From positions 1,488,001 to 1,552,000 of the forward strand of contig CAWAIS010000001.1 in assembly GCA_963782255.1 (NCBI GenBank): a stretch of DNA of 64,000 bases, given 5' to 3'. A model generated the notes under the pieces. The model searched no databases. It was not told the DNA's origin and saw only the letters and a list, made by a program, of their open reading frames with translations. This stretch comes from Roseiarcus sp963782255. GTDB taxonomy: Bacteria; Pseudomonadota; Alphaproteobacteria; Rhizobiales; Beijerinckiaceae. Below, piece by piece: positions 18,178-27,619 of the stretch (position 1 is its first letter; the number at the start of each line of letters is the position of its first letter). A program made the position numbers and the translations under genes.

Positions 18178-18771
18178 TCAGCGCCCCTCGCGAGAATAGA
18201 CAAACAAATGTCCGCGCTGGGCAAACGGCCTCGAGGGAGCGACGGCGGCGGCCTTCGGAACGGGGCGCTCATGCATCGGCAATTCGAGGGGGCGGGACGA
18301 AATCAAGGTCGCCGCCCCGGCGCCAGCGAGGCCAAGCCATTGCGGCTGCGATTCAACCGCGATGGACCCGAGCATGCGCGAACGCGTCGACCCCTGATGC
18401 CGGAGGGGCAGCAGCGTTATTTCGACTTCGAGCGGGAGGAGACCGGCTGGCCGGGCTTCTGCGCAAAGCAGATGGGGCTCAGCCTTGCCGGCGGCGCGGC
18501 GAAGAATGCACGAGACCTGGTCCCGATCGGCGGCGCGCCAGAGCTCAAGGAACGGCGTTCCCCGAAGCTCCCGCAACATCAAGGCATTGGCTCTGGATCC
18601 CGCGATCCGCAACGGAAAGCCGCGCCGATCGTCGAGGTCGAGCATGAAGGTGTCGGGCAGGATGCTGCGAATCGCGCCAGGCTCGATGTCGTTTCGTTCA
18701 GGCGCGCCGCGGTCCCCTTTCACGGCATTCCAGTAGTCGTAGAGCGCGTTTGAGACCGCGAGCATCATCAT
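18178..18771 (-). CDS. PAS-domain protein (PAS_5/DUF1457 type)
   Basis: 197 residues. The first 140 form a PAS_5-type sensor domain: LYDYWNAVKGDRGAPERNDI, then LPDTFMLDLDD, FPLRIAGSRANALMLRELRGTPFLELW and the closing LLPLRHQG strand. The remainder is a basic, low-conservation tail. These proteins are common in alphaproteobacteria and lack an effector domain. Pairing with a PilZ protein on the same strand 90 bp downstream suggests a shared signalling role, which is inference. Confidence 0.82.
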   Translation of the reverse strand: MMMLAVSNALYDYWNAVKGDRGAPERNDIEPGAIRSILPDTFMLDLDDRRGFPLRIAGSRANALMLRELRGTPFLELWRAADRDQVSCILRRAAGKAEPHLLCAEARPAGLLPLEVEITLLPLRHQGSTRSRMLGSIAVESQPQWLGLAGAGAATLISSRPLELPMHERPVPKAAAVAPSRPFAQRGHLFVYSREGR

Positions 18772-19069
18772 CTCTCCCCTGCGACCAGCCGGAGCGTGTG
18801 TCTCACAAAGGAACGTACCGTGGGCCGCTGCGCCTCACCGCACGTCAGGGCGCAGGGAACATGCCGGCTGGGCGGCGGGCAAGAGGGCGATCGCGCTTTC
18901 CGCAACGATATGTCGGCTTAATAATAACGTCGTGCAGAAAAATAGCGCGTGGCGGGTGAATCGGCGTTAAGCACGACCGGGACGTCCCGTCTTGGCGCCG
19001 AATGGACTTTGGGGCTATGCGACATTTCCCATGGAAGCGCGCAATATTTGAAAAAAGGCCTGTTCGAGT
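18772..19069. other. Intergenic region between PAS and rhomboid genes
   Basis: About 300 bp between divergent genes. It contains AT-richer patches around 18920-18950 and 19045-19055 that may be promoter elements. No gene is supported. Confidence 0.35.
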
Positions 19070-19897
19070 ATGAGTTCAACCGAGCCGCGCACTCTTCCGC
19101 GTCGCGAACCCATGTTCAACGCTCCCGCCGTCGTGATCGCGCTGGCGCTGCTGTTCGTGGCGATCTACGCGGCGTTCGCCTGGGCGCCGCCGGCGATCCA
19201 GGATCTCGTCATCCGTGATTTCGCCTTTGCGCCGGGACGGTTGACGGTCTCCTTCTGGCCCGCGCGCGCCATCGATCTCCTGATTCGGGCGAATACCGAC
19301 CTCAACGCCCTCGAGCAGGCGCGCGCCATGCGTCAGCTGCATGCGCTGACCGGCGGACCCAAACTCTGGACGCTTCTCACCTACGCCTTCCTGCATGGCT
19401 CGTGGACCCATGTCCTTCTGAACACGATCTGGCTCATCGCGTTCGGGCCGCCGGTCGCACGCCGATTTGGGACGGTAAGGTTCCTCACATTCATGGCGGT
19501 GGCCGCCGTCGTGAGCGCGCTCGCTCAATGGGCGAGCGCGCCGATGGAATTCGCGCCGCTGATCGGCGCTTCCGGCGCCGTTTCGGGACTGATGGGAGCC
19601 GTCACGCGGTTCATGTTTCAACCTGGGGCGCCGCTGGGTCCGCCAAGCTGGAGGGAGCCCATGGGCATCGAAACCACGCCGCCTGCGAGCCTGCGGGAGG
19701 TTGTCGTGGACTCGCGGACGCGCATCTTTCTAGGCATATGGCTCATCACGAATTTCGTCTTCGGGGCTTTCGCGCAGGCCCTCGGCCTTTCGGACATGCC
19801 CGTCGCCTGGGTCGCCCACCTCGGCGGATTTGCCGCCGGCCTCTTTCTTTTCCCGCTGTTCGACCGGCGGAAGGCCGTGGCGAACAGCCGTCTCTAG
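19070..19897 (+). CDS. Rhomboid family intramembrane serine protease
   Basis: 275 residues with about six membrane segments. The rhomboid signatures are present: the LTYAFLHGSWTHVLLNTIWL segment, the catalytic-serine motif GASGAVSGLMGA, and the catalytic histidine in AHLGGFAAGL near the C-terminus. Rhomboids cleave transmembrane helices of client proteins. The stop overlaps the stop of the convergent opgH gene by a few bases. Confidence 0.9.
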   Translation: MSSTEPRTLPRREPMFNAPAVVIALALLFVAIYAAFAWAPPAIQDLVIRDFAFAPGRLTVSFWPARAIDLLIRANTDLNALEQARAMRQLHALTGGPKLWTLLTYAFLHGSWTHVLLNTIWLIAFGPPVARRFGTVRFLTFMAVAAVVSALAQWASAPMEFAPLIGASGAVSGLMGAVTRFMFQPGAPLGPPSWREPMGIETTPPASLREVVVDSRTRIFLGIWLITNFVFGAFAQALGLSDMPVAWVAHLGGFAAGLFLFPLFDRRKAVANSRL

Positions 19898-22092
19898 CCC
19901 CCGTTCGCCGCGGCAAATCCCGCCGCGGTCGGCAGGCGCGCCAGCATTGCGATCAGCGCGCGGTCGCCCAAAACCGCGGTCCGTTCGCGGGCCTTCAGCC
20001 ATGCGCACGCGTCTTCGATCGTTTCCGCATCGTTGAGCTTGACCGCGGCGACGGCCTCGTCGACGTCGACGTCGCCCAGACGGTGTCGCGGCTTTTCCGG
20101 CAGGAACGCCTCATGAACCGCCCGGAAGCACGAATCCGCGTGGACCACGATGAGGGCGTCCTCGTGATCGTGGCCCGTGCGCGCGAGCTCGTCCGCAAGC
20201 GCATTGGCGCGTCGCACGACCTCCGGCGGCGACGTTTCTTCCGGAGTTCGCAGAAGGCCGATCCTTTTCATGCCGAGCCCGAGCCACAATTGTCCGCTCG
20301 CCCATGAGAGAGGAATGGAGAAAACGAGGCCCGCGATAGTCGGCGACATCCACAAGACGAGCGAGGGGGAAATGAGCGCGGCGGCGAACAGAGTGATCAA
20401 CCCGAGGACCGCGTGCGCCCGATGGCGCCGCGCGATGCTCTTGAAGGGGATCGATCCGTCGTCCCGGCGCTGCGGGTTCCAGCCGGTGTCGCGTCCGGAA
20501 AGGATCTGCGCCACCGAACCGGACTGGATCAACATCATGATCGGCGCCAGCGCCGCTGAAATGATGATCTCGACGAAAGTCGACGCGATGAGCGCAAGCG
20601 CGCCGCCGCAGCCGCGCCGCGTTGGCCCGTCGAACAGCGCAATGATCAGCCCCAGGAACTTCGGCGCAAGGAGGATCCCGATCGTGAGCTCGAACAGTTG
20701 CAGCGCGCGCTGGTAGTCAAACCGCGGCCACGCCGGGAACAGCGAGAAATCCGCCGTGAAATACTCGGGCCGGATGTAGTGCGACTGCAGCACCAGCACG
20801 ATGCCGACGATCAGTTGCGCCATCCACAGGGGCGAGGCGAGATAGCCCATGATGCCGGTCGCGAAGTGCTGGCGCGTCGCGGCGACGAAACCTCGCGCGC
20901 CGATGATGCGCAAATGCTGGAGATTGCCCTGACACCAGCGGCGGTCGCGCGCGGCGAGATCGATCAGCGAAGGCGGGCTCTCCTCGTAGGAGCCCCCGAG
21001 CGTCGGCAGCATGTAGACCGAATAGCCCGCCCGGCGGATGAGCGCCGCTTCGACGAAGTCGTGGCTGAGGATATGCCCGCCAAGCGGCGGCTTGCCCGGC
21101 AAATCGGGCAGGCCGCAATGGTCGGCGAAGGCGCGGGTGCGGATGATCGCATTGTGGCCCCAGTAGTTGCCGTCGCGGCCCATCCAGGCGGTGAGCCCCG
21201 CGGCGATCACCGGCCCGGCGATGCGGGCGGCGAACTGCTGCAGGCGCGCGAACATGGTGTTGCGGTTGATGACGAGGGGCAGGCTCTGGATGATGCCCGC
21301 GTCGGGGTCGGCCTCCATGGCGCCGGCCAGACGGACGATCGCGTCGCCCGACATCACGCTGTCGGCGTCGAGGACGAGCATGTGCGGGTACCGGCCGCCC
21401 CAGTTGGTGACGAAGTCGGCGATGTTGCCCGCTTTGCGGCTCGCGTTCTTGCGCCGCCGCCGGAAATAGACGCGCGCGCCGGGCAGGCGCTCGCGCATCG
21501 CCAGGAACGCGCGCTCTTCCGCGATCCAGACGTTGGCGTCGGTCGTGTCCGACAAGAGGAAGTAGTCGAACGCCGGGCCGAGGCCGGTGCGCTCGACGTC
21601 CTCGAACATCGCCTGCATCGCCGCGAAGACACGAGACGGCGTCTCATTGTAGATCGGCATCACGACTGCCGTCTTCTTGGTCAGCGCGGCCGGCAGGTCT
21701 GGCTTCTTCAAATCGGTCAGGAGCCAGAGAAAGCCTACGATGCTCGCCATGAACGAGAACGCGACCCACGAGAACGTGATGACGAAGAGGACGACCAGGA
21801 CCCACTCGAGGGCAGTGGTCGTGCCGACCCCGACGACCTTGTACATCTGATAGGCGCCGTAGGCGGTCAGGGCGACCGCGCCGCCGAACACGGCGAGCCG
21901 CGCCATGATTGGGGTCGCGGCGAGGCGCGGATTGATCCATTCGCGCCGCTCGCGCCGCGAGAAGCGCCGGAACGACTGCGCCGGCATCGCGAGCGGCGCG
22001 AACCCGGGCATCGCCCCGCCGAGGGACGAGCCCGTGTCGCTCGCCGGCGCTTCGGCCGGCGGCAGCGTCAAGCTGTCCATCGAAAGAGCCAT
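19894..22092 (-). CDS. opgH: Osmoregulated periplasmic glucan glucosyltransferase OpgH/MdoH
   Basis: 732 residues from ATG 22092. An N-terminal cytoplasmic tail and two helices precede a GT2 glucosyltransferase domain (TAVVMPIYNE, LVLDADSVM, HDFVEAALIRRAGY, and RDRRWCQGN equivalent to the QxxRW box). Further membrane helices follow. OpgH polymerises UDP-glucose into the linear beta-1,2-glucan backbone and exports it. Its start overlaps the 3' end of opgG by 25 nt, a standard opgGH operon. Confidence 0.93.
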   Translation of the reverse strand: MALSMDSLTLPPAEAPASDTGSSLGGAMPGFAPLAMPAQSFRRFSRRERREWINPRLAATPIMARLAVFGGAVALTAYGAYQMYKVVGVGTTTALEWVLVVLFVITFSWVAFSFMASIVGFLWLLTDLKKPDLPAALTKKTAVVMPIYNETPSRVFAAMQAMFEDVERTGLGPAFDYFLLSDTTDANVWIAEERAFLAMRERLPGARVYFRRRRKNASRKAGNIADFVTNWGGRYPHMLVLDADSVMSGDAIVRLAGAMEADPDAGIIQSLPLVINRNTMFARLQQFAARIAGPVIAAGLTAWMGRDGNYWGHNAIIRTRAFADHCGLPDLPGKPPLGGHILSHDFVEAALIRRAGYSVYMLPTLGGSYEESPPSLIDLAARDRRWCQGNLQHLRIIGARGFVAATRQHFATGIMGYLASPLWMAQLIVGIVLVLQSHYIRPEYFTADFSLFPAWPRFDYQRALQLFELTIGILLAPKFLGLIIALFDGPTRRGCGGALALIASTFVEIIISAALAPIMMLIQSGSVAQILSGRDTGWNPQRRDDGSIPFKSIARRHRAHAVLGLITLFAAALISPSLVLWMSPTIAGLVFSIPLSWASGQLWLGLGMKRIGLLRTPEETSPPEVVRRANALADELARTGHDHEDALIVVHADSCFRAVHEAFLPEKPRHRLGDVDVDEAVAAVKLNDAETIEDACAWLKARERTAVLGDRALIAMLARLPTAAGFAAANGG

Positions 22093-23597
22093 GTCTCGCT
22101 GACTGCCTGATTGTCGATCTTGAGCGTCAGTCTGAGCTCCGAATAGGTCTCGGACCCTGGATCGAGGTCGAAAACGACGCGAACCGAATGCCTGTCCTTG
22201 TAGGGGAAGAGCCGCACGGAAGCGACCTTGCCGGGATTGGCGGCGATGTCCGCCGTGGCCGCGGCGGCCTTCTGGGGATCGGCGAAAAGGTCGCCCGTCA
22301 TCTCGACGGCGAAGCGGGGATGGTTGCCGACCTTGCCGGCGCGGCTCGACGTGCAAGTCGCCAGAGGCGGCCGCGAGGGCGGCGTCCAGCACCAGAACTG
22401 GCGATAGGCGAACGACTGGGTCGTGCCCGCCGCCACCGCCGTCTTGGGTCGCCACTGCGCGATGATGTTGGCGTTGGTTTCGGAGGGAGCGGGTATTTCC
22501 AGAAGCCGAAGATCGCCCTCGCCCCAGTCGCCGATCGGCTCGATCCACAGCGTCGGCCGCAATTCCCACCGGCCTTCGTCATCGTAAAACGCGTCAAACG
22601 CCCGCGAACGCTGGAGCAACCCGAATCCGCGCGGATTGACGTCCGAAAATGCGGAGATCTGCAGCGTGTCGCGATTGACGACCGGCCGCCACAGCCACTC
22701 GCCCTTGCCCGAAAGGATCTGCACGCCCGTGACTTCGTAGACCGCCGCGCGCCAATCGTCCGTGCGGCGGTGATCGAGGCCGCTGAAGAAATAGTCCCCC
22801 GCCATCGTCCCGATGCCGATCTTGTCGGTCGCCACCCGCGCAATCAGCGTCATTTCCGTGTCGATGAGGGTCGCTTCGAGCGGACGGATGGTGAAGCGGA
22901 ACGACCCTGTCACGCTGACCGAATCGAGGAGCGCGTACATGGTCAGCGTGTTCGAGGCGGGGGGCGGTTTCTCCACCCAGAACTCCCGGAAGAGCGGGAA
23001 TTCCTCGCCCGGATCGTCGCCCGTCCGAATCGCGAGGCCGCGCGCGGTTACGCCGAAGTTCTGGCCCCGCGCGCGGGAGCGGTAGAAGCTCGCGCCCTGG
23101 AAAATCGCCGCGTCTTCGAAGCCATGGTCCGCGGCTTTCAGGATGCGCAAGCCTGAAAAGCCGAGGTCGCCCATGGCGGCCGGGGGCTGGAGCTTGCCGA
23201 AATCGAAATCCGCCGGATCGTAGATGACCTTCTGCGACAGCCCGTTCTCGACGATGTTAATCGTGATCGGCGTCGTATAGACGAAGCCGCGGTGCAGGGG
23301 TTCAAGCGAAAACCCAACCTTTTCGTCCGCCCAGATGGCCGTCCCGGGAACGCGGCGGATCGAGGCGTACTGCTCGAAATTGAGTCCCGAGAAGACGGCC
23401 GGCAGCGGCGTCTCGGGCGGCTTGTAAGGCGCGGCGGCGAGCTTGGCCGCCGCGGTCAAGACCGTGTTCGGGCTGAAGGGGACCGGCTGTCCGAGCGGTT
23501 CGGCAAAAGCCTTGGTCACTACGCCCCGTGCGTTAGCCGCCGCGAGCGCCCCGCCGAGCGCCAGACCCAAAAACTCGCGACGTTGCGGTTCCGCCAT
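22068..23597 (-). CDS. opgG: Periplasmic glucan biosynthesis protein OpgG/OpgD
   Basis: 509 residues from ATG 23597. The N-terminus MAEPQRREFLGLALGGALAAA is a twin-arginine (RRxFL) signal, so export by Tat is predicted; this is more like OpgD than Sec-exported E. coli OpgG. The mature part has the MdoG beta-sandwich blocks (FEQYASIRRVPGTAIWADE, PLHRGFVYTTPITINIVENG, AIFQGASFYRSRARGQNFGVTARGLAI). The protein branches or modifies periplasmic glucans. The frame extends upstream to 23759, but that part is not conserved. Confidence 0.9.
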   Translation of the reverse strand: MAEPQRREFLGLALGGALAAANARGVVTKAFAEPLGQPVPFSPNTVLTAAAKLAAAPYKPPETPLPAVFSGLNFEQYASIRRVPGTAIWADEKVGFSLEPLHRGFVYTTPITINIVENGLSQKVIYDPADFDFGKLQPPAAMGDLGFSGLRILKAADHGFEDAAIFQGASFYRSRARGQNFGVTARGLAIRTGDDPGEEFPLFREFWVEKPPPASNTLTMYALLDSVSVTGSFRFTIRPLEATLIDTEMTLIARVATDKIGIGTMAGDYFFSGLDHRRTDDWRAAVYEVTGVQILSGKGEWLWRPVVNRDTLQISAFSDVNPRGFGLLQRSRAFDAFYDDEGRWELRPTLWIEPIGDWGEGDLRLLEIPAPSETNANIIAQWRPKTAVAAGTTQSFAYRQFWCWTPPSRPPLATCTSSRAGKVGNHPRFAVEMTGDLFADPQKAAAATADIAANPGKVASVRLFPYKDRHSVRVVFDLDPGSETYSELRLTLKIDNQAVSETWLFRWTA

Positions 23598-23903
23598 GCT
23601 GACTTCGTTCGCTGTGGATCGACCGCGACGCGGCCCACTCGGCGTTTTCATTTCGGACAGAGCAGCCAATGAGGGTCCCGCGAGCCGGAACGCCACGCTT
23701 TCCCGCCCCAGGAGCTTCACGCTGTTGTATATATTTTTTTGCGCCGCAGCGAGACGCATTTTGTCTCAACGTTTGAAAATGGATCCGCCTCGATGGGCGG
23801 CCGACGGGTGGAACGGCCGCGCGTCTTCGGCAATAACGCGGAAGGCGGCGATTCGGCGGCGAGGGAAAGTCGAGCCGTCGCCTGGACCGGAGGATAATTC
23901 GCC
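23598..23903. other. Divergent promoter region of opgGH and glmU
   Basis: About 306 bp between divergent starts. It holds an AT-rich patch (TTGTATATATTTTTTTGCG, about 23723-23741) that is a plausible promoter core. No RNA gene or riboswitch was recognised. Confidence 0.4.
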
Positions 23904-25250
23904 ATGAGCCCGACGCCGCGCCGCTGCCTGACTGTCGTCCTCGCCGCAGGGGAGGGCGTCCGCATGCGCTCGAGCCGGCCGAAGGTCATGCACGAGATCG
24001 GCGGCCGCTCGATGCTCGCCCATGCGCTCGCGGCGGTCCATGAGGCCGGCGCGGACGACGTCGCGGTCGTCGTCGGCCCGGATCGCGACGACGTCGCGGC
24101 CGAAGCCAAGAAGGCCGCGCCGGCCGCGGCGGTGTTCGTCCAGCGCGAACGGCGCGGGACGGCCCATGCGGTTCTAGCCGCCCGCGAGGCGATCGCGCGC
24201 GGCTACGACGACATTCTCGTGACCTACGCCGACATTCCCCTGATCCGCGGCGCGACTCTCGCGGCGTTGCGCGAGGGCCTGGCCGGGGGCGCGGGCCTCA
24301 TCGCGCTGGGCTTCAGGCCGGCCGACCCGACCGGCTACGGACGGCTGGTCGAGCGCGACGGGCGGCTCCTCGCCATTCGCGAGCACGCGGACGCGACGGA
24401 GAAAGAGAAGACGGCCCGGCTCTGCAATGCGGGCCCCCTCGCCTTCATCGGCTCTGACGCGCTCGCGATGCTCGAGGCGGTGACGCCCGATAACGCGCAG
24501 ACGGAATATTACCTGACCGATCTGGTCGAGATCGCCAATGCGCGAGGTCTTCTGGCCCGCGCTGTGGAGGCCGAGGGGGCGGAGGTCATGGGGGTCAACG
24601 ACCGCGTCCAGCTCGCCGCCGCCGAGGCGGCGCTGCAGGCGCAGCTTCGCCGGAGAGCGATGCTCGAAGGCGCGACCATGATCGCGCCAGAGACCGTGTT
24701 CCTGTCAGTCGACGCCAAGATCGGCCGCGACGTCCTGATCGAGCCGCATGTCGTGATCGGCCGCGGCGTCGTGATCGAGGATGGCGCTGTCATCCACGCC
24801 TTCTCGCACCTCGAAGGGGCGCGGGTCGCGGGCGGGGCGTCGGTCGGGCCTTACGCAAGGCTCAGGCCCGGCGCCGACATCGCCGCGAAGGCGAAGATCG
24901 GCAATTTCGTCGAGGTCAAGCAGGCGACGATCGAGGCGGGCGCCAAGGTCAACCATTTGAGCTACATCGGCGACGCGCGCGTCGGGGCCAACGCCAACAT
25001 CGGGGCGGGCACGATCACCTGCAATTACGACGGCTTTTCCAAGTATAAGACGGACATCGGCGCGGGCGCCTTCATTGGCTCGAACTCGGCCCTCGTCGCC
25101 CCGGTCGCGATCGGCGACGGAGCCTATGTCGGCTCGGGCTCGGTCGTGACCAAGAATGTCGCTGCGGACGCGCTCGCGGTCGCCCGCGGCCGGCAGGAGA
25201 CGCGCGCCGGCTGGGCGAAGGCGTTCCGGGCGCGCCACAAGAAGGGATGA
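23904..25250 (+). CDS. glmU: Bifunctional N-acetylglucosamine-1-phosphate uridylyltransferase / glucosamine-1-phosphate acetyltransferase
   Basis: 448 residues. The N-terminal pyrophosphorylase domain opens with VVLAAGEGVRMRSSRPKVMH and continues with TYADIPLIRG. The C-terminal left-handed beta-helix acetyltransferase domain contains KIGNFVEVK, HLSYIGDARVG and IGAGTITCNYDGFSKYKT. It makes UDP-GlcNAc for peptidoglycan and LPS. The length is normal for alphaproteobacteria. Confidence 0.96.
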   Translation: MSPTPRRCLTVVLAAGEGVRMRSSRPKVMHEIGGRSMLAHALAAVHEAGADDVAVVVGPDRDDVAAEAKKAAPAAAVFVQRERRGTAHAVLAAREAIARGYDDILVTYADIPLIRGATLAALREGLAGGAGLIALGFRPADPTGYGRLVERDGRLLAIREHADATEKEKTARLCNAGPLAFIGSDALAMLEAVTPDNAQTEYYLTDLVEIANARGLLARAVEAEGAEVMGVNDRVQLAAAEAALQAQLRRRAMLEGATMIAPETVFLSVDAKIGRDVLIEPHVVIGRGVVIEDGAVIHAFSHLEGARVAGGASVGPYARLRPGADIAAKAKIGNFVEVKQATIEAGAKVNHLSYIGDARVGANANIGAGTITCNYDGFSKYKTDIGAGAFIGSNSALVAPVAIGDGAYVGSGSVVTKNVAADALAVARGRQETRAGWAKAFRARHKKG

Positions 25251-25379
25251 AGGGGGCGCATGACCATGTCGGCCGCGCTTAAGCGAGCGCGGCTGACCAG
25301 TTGCGCCCGAGCGACTATTTCCTTTGCGAAAGCCCGGGCTCGCGCGTTATGCCGATGAAGGCGGCAATCGGAGGAGGCG

Positions 25380-26033
25380 ATGGAGACGGCTCAGCGCGCA
25401 GCGGGAGCGCGGCTCTTCGACGCGGGTTTTCAGGCCGAGTTCGCCGAACTCGTCGCCTGGCGGCGGGACGTCCGGCGGTTTCGCTCGGGCTCCGTTCCCG
25501 AGGCGACGCTAAACGCGCTCTTCCATCTGGCTGCGCTCGCGCCGTCGGTCGGCAACTGCCAGCCGACTCGCTTCGTCCGCATCGACGAGGAGAACCGCCG
25601 CGAGGCGGTCTGCGCCAATTTCGAAGCGACCAACCGCGAGGCGCTCGAAATGTACGCGGGCGAACGCGCCCACCTGTACGCCAAGCTGAAGCTCGCGGGC
25701 CTCCGCGAGGCGCCCGTCCATCTGGCGGTCTTCTGCGACGAAGCGACCGAGCAGGGCCACGGCCTCGGGGCGCGCACCATGCCGGAAACGCGGCGCTACT
25801 CGACGGTCTGCGCGTTGCACACCTTCTGGCTCGCCGCCCGGGCGCACGGCCTCGGCGTCGGTTGGGTGTCGATCCTCGATCCTATCCGGCTCGGCGAAAC
25901 GCTGGACGTTCCGCCGACGTGGGCCTTCATCGGCTACCTCTGCGTCGGCTGGCCGCAGGAGGAGCACCTGACCCCGGAACTCGAACGCGCAGGCTGGCAG
26001 GCGCGCATGGGCCATCCGGTCATCAGGCGGTGA
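25380..26033 (+). CDS. bluB: 5,6-dimethylbenzimidazole synthase
   Basis: 217 residues of the nitroreductase fold. BluB-specific blocks are present: WRRDVRRFRSGSVPE, APSVGNCQPTRFVRI, EAPVHLAVFCDE, TMPETRRYSTVCALHTFWLAARAHGLGVGWVSILDP. BluB uses O2 to break down reduced FMN into DMB, the lower ligand of cobalamin. No other cobalamin genes are nearby. The GARTMPETRRYSTV segment separates it from ordinary nitroreductases. Confidence 0.92.
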   Translation: METAQRAAGARLFDAGFQAEFAELVAWRRDVRRFRSGSVPEATLNALFHLAALAPSVGNCQPTRFVRIDEENRREAVCANFEATNREALEMYAGERAHLYAKLKLAGLREAPVHLAVFCDEATEQGHGLGARTMPETRRYSTVCALHTFWLAARAHGLGVGWVSILDPIRLGETLDVPPTWAFIGYLCVGWPQEEHLTPELERAGWQARMGHPVIRR

Positions 26034-26084
26034 AAGGCGGCTCATGGATGGCGCGCCGGCGCGCGCCGTCGTAATTTGACGCCC

Positions 26085-26903
26085 ATGACCGAGGTCAAGA
26101 CCGCCGAAACGACGCCGTCGCGCCTCACCGCGCGGGCGCTGATTGTCGGCGACCGCATCGACACCGCCGGGCTCGAGCGGCCGGACACGATCTCGCTCTT
26201 GCCGCTCGCCTATCGCGTCGGCTCGCACGGAATGGTGGCGCTGTTCCGCTTCGGCGTCGCGGTGATGGTGGGCTTAACGCCGCTCGAGGAGGAGGATACG
26301 CTCGCCAAGCTCCAATCCCGGGTCAGCGGCGAGCGGGCGCGCGGCGACGACGAGACGGCGATCCTCGAGATCGCGCCCGAGGGCGACGAGCAGAAGTCGT
26401 CCGGCGGCCCGATCCAGATCAAGAACCTGTCGCCGCAGCGCTTCCTCGTGGTCGCGGACGCGCTTTCGAAGACGGTCGCGCTCGCGCGCGACGAGCGCGA
26501 GGTCAACAAGGTCTTCGACGTCATCGAACCCTTCGCCGCCCAGCTCGCCGCGCGCGGCACCCCGCCGTTCCGCCGCCGCGCCATGCTGAGGCTGATCGGC
26601 CAGGCGCTCCTCGTGCAGCACCGGGTGTCGGGCCGCATCGCGGTCGAGGAGAAGCCGGACGTCCTGTGGGACCGGCCCGATCTCGAGCGCCTCTACCTGC
26701 GGCTCGAGGACGAATATGAGCTTAAGGAGCGGGCCGACGTCCTCAAGCGCAAGCTCGATGTCATCGTCGAGACCGGGCACGCGCTGACCGATATCATCGA
26801 CGCCGATCGCGCGACCCGCCTCGAGGCGGCGATCGTGATCCTGATCGTGCTCGAGCTCATCGCGGCGATCGTCCAGATATGGCTTGCGACGCGCGGACGG
26901 TAG
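26085..26903 (+). CDS. RMD1/DUF155 family membrane protein
   Basis: 272 residues from ATG 26085; an in-frame TTG at 26076 is less likely. It shows the DUF155 pattern: LPLAYRVGSHGMVALFRFGVAVMVGL near the N-terminus, a central helical region (LYLRLEDEYELKERADVLKRKLDVI), and one C-terminal membrane helix (AAIVILIVLELIAAIVQIWL). Yeast members (RMD1, SIF2-like) are mitochondrial or membrane-associated, while the bacterial function is unknown. Confidence 0.82.
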   Translation: MTEVKTAETTPSRLTARALIVGDRIDTAGLERPDTISLLPLAYRVGSHGMVALFRFGVAVMVGLTPLEEEDTLAKLQSRVSGERARGDDETAILEIAPEGDEQKSSGGPIQIKNLSPQRFLVVADALSKTVALARDEREVNKVFDVIEPFAAQLAARGTPPFRRRAMLRLIGQALLVQHRVSGRIAVEEKPDVLWDRPDLERLYLRLEDEYELKERADVLKRKLDVIVETGHALTDIIDADRATRLEAAIVILIVLELIAAIVQIWLATRGR

Positions 26904-26955
26904 TCGACGAACCCGGCGATTGGGCGCCACTTGCTGGCGTTTTTGGCCGGGTGTA

Positions 26956-26968
26956 CCTAACCCATGCG
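26956..26968 (+). promoter_or_regulatory. Shared upstream motif CCTAACCCATGCG (copy 1)
   Basis: Lies 28 bp before the GTG of the NTF2-like gene. The same 13 bases occur at 54284-54296, and both are preceded by TTGC and GGCCGG blocks at similar spacing. A promoter or operator role is inferred. Confidence 0.3.
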
Positions 26969-26995
26969 TAATAAAAAATATCTCGGGAGGAGAAA

Positions 26996-27466
26996 GTGAA
27001 GAAACATGTTGCTGGCCTGACATCGGTGATTTTGACGATCGCGTATCCGATGATTGCGAGCGCGCAGACCGCCTTGCCGGAAATGAAGCGCCAATCCTCT
27101 GCCCAGGCAGTGCTGGATGAACATTTCGATGCGCTCAATCGCTGCGACTGGAACCGGATCGTCGCCCAGTATCCGGACGACGCGCAGATCAACCTGCCGG
27201 GCGGCGCGATTGTCGCAGGGCGCAAGGCGATTGGCGAAATGTTCGCTGGCTTCTGCAAGGAGCCAAAGAACGGTGGCCTGAACGGGCTCAATTTCAAGGT
27301 CGAGCACAGCACCCAGATAGGCGATGTTTTCGCAACGCAATGGATCGCGACCGCGGACTTCCTGGCCGAACCCTATCGCGGTTCGGACGCCTACATCACC
27401 AAGGACGGGATGATGCAGGCCATGGTCACGACATTCGACGGCGGCGCGCTCAAGATGAAGAAATAG
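26996..27466 (+). CDS. Secreted NTF2/SnoaL-like protein
   Basis: 156 residues from GTG 26996, placed by a strong GGGAGG Shine-Dalgarno at 26985-26990. A Sec signal peptide (KKHVAGLTSVILTIAYPMIASAQ) is followed by a SnoaL/SgcJ-type cone fold (AVLDEHFDALNRCDWNRIVAQYPDDAQINLPGG ... IVAGRKAIGEMF). Members are small ligand-binding or isomerase-like proteins. Function is unknown. Base composition is less GC-rich than the flanking genes. Confidence 0.78.
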   Translation: MKKHVAGLTSVILTIAYPMIASAQTALPEMKRQSSAQAVLDEHFDALNRCDWNRIVAQYPDDAQINLPGGAIVAGRKAIGEMFAGFCKEPKNGGLNGLNFKVEHSTQIGDVFATQWIATADFLAEPYRGSDAYITKDGMMQAMVTTFDGGALKMKK

Positions 27467-27619
27467 CGAGCGGAGTACTGCCGCAGCTGGTCTGAAGGGT
27501 CGGGGATTCAATCATTCGCAGGCCGGTAGCGCGACAGTCAGATCCGCTTTCATGTCGCGCCGCTGCGCGCGGCCCGTGATGCGGGTTGCGCATGCCCCGC
27601 AAGGAGGTAAAGGCGAGGC

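Noticed and set aside
20698..22110. Plus-strand open frame of 470 codons
   Set aside because: Antisense to opgH, whose motifs are unambiguous. The shadow product is Arg/Asp/Gly-rich without domains.
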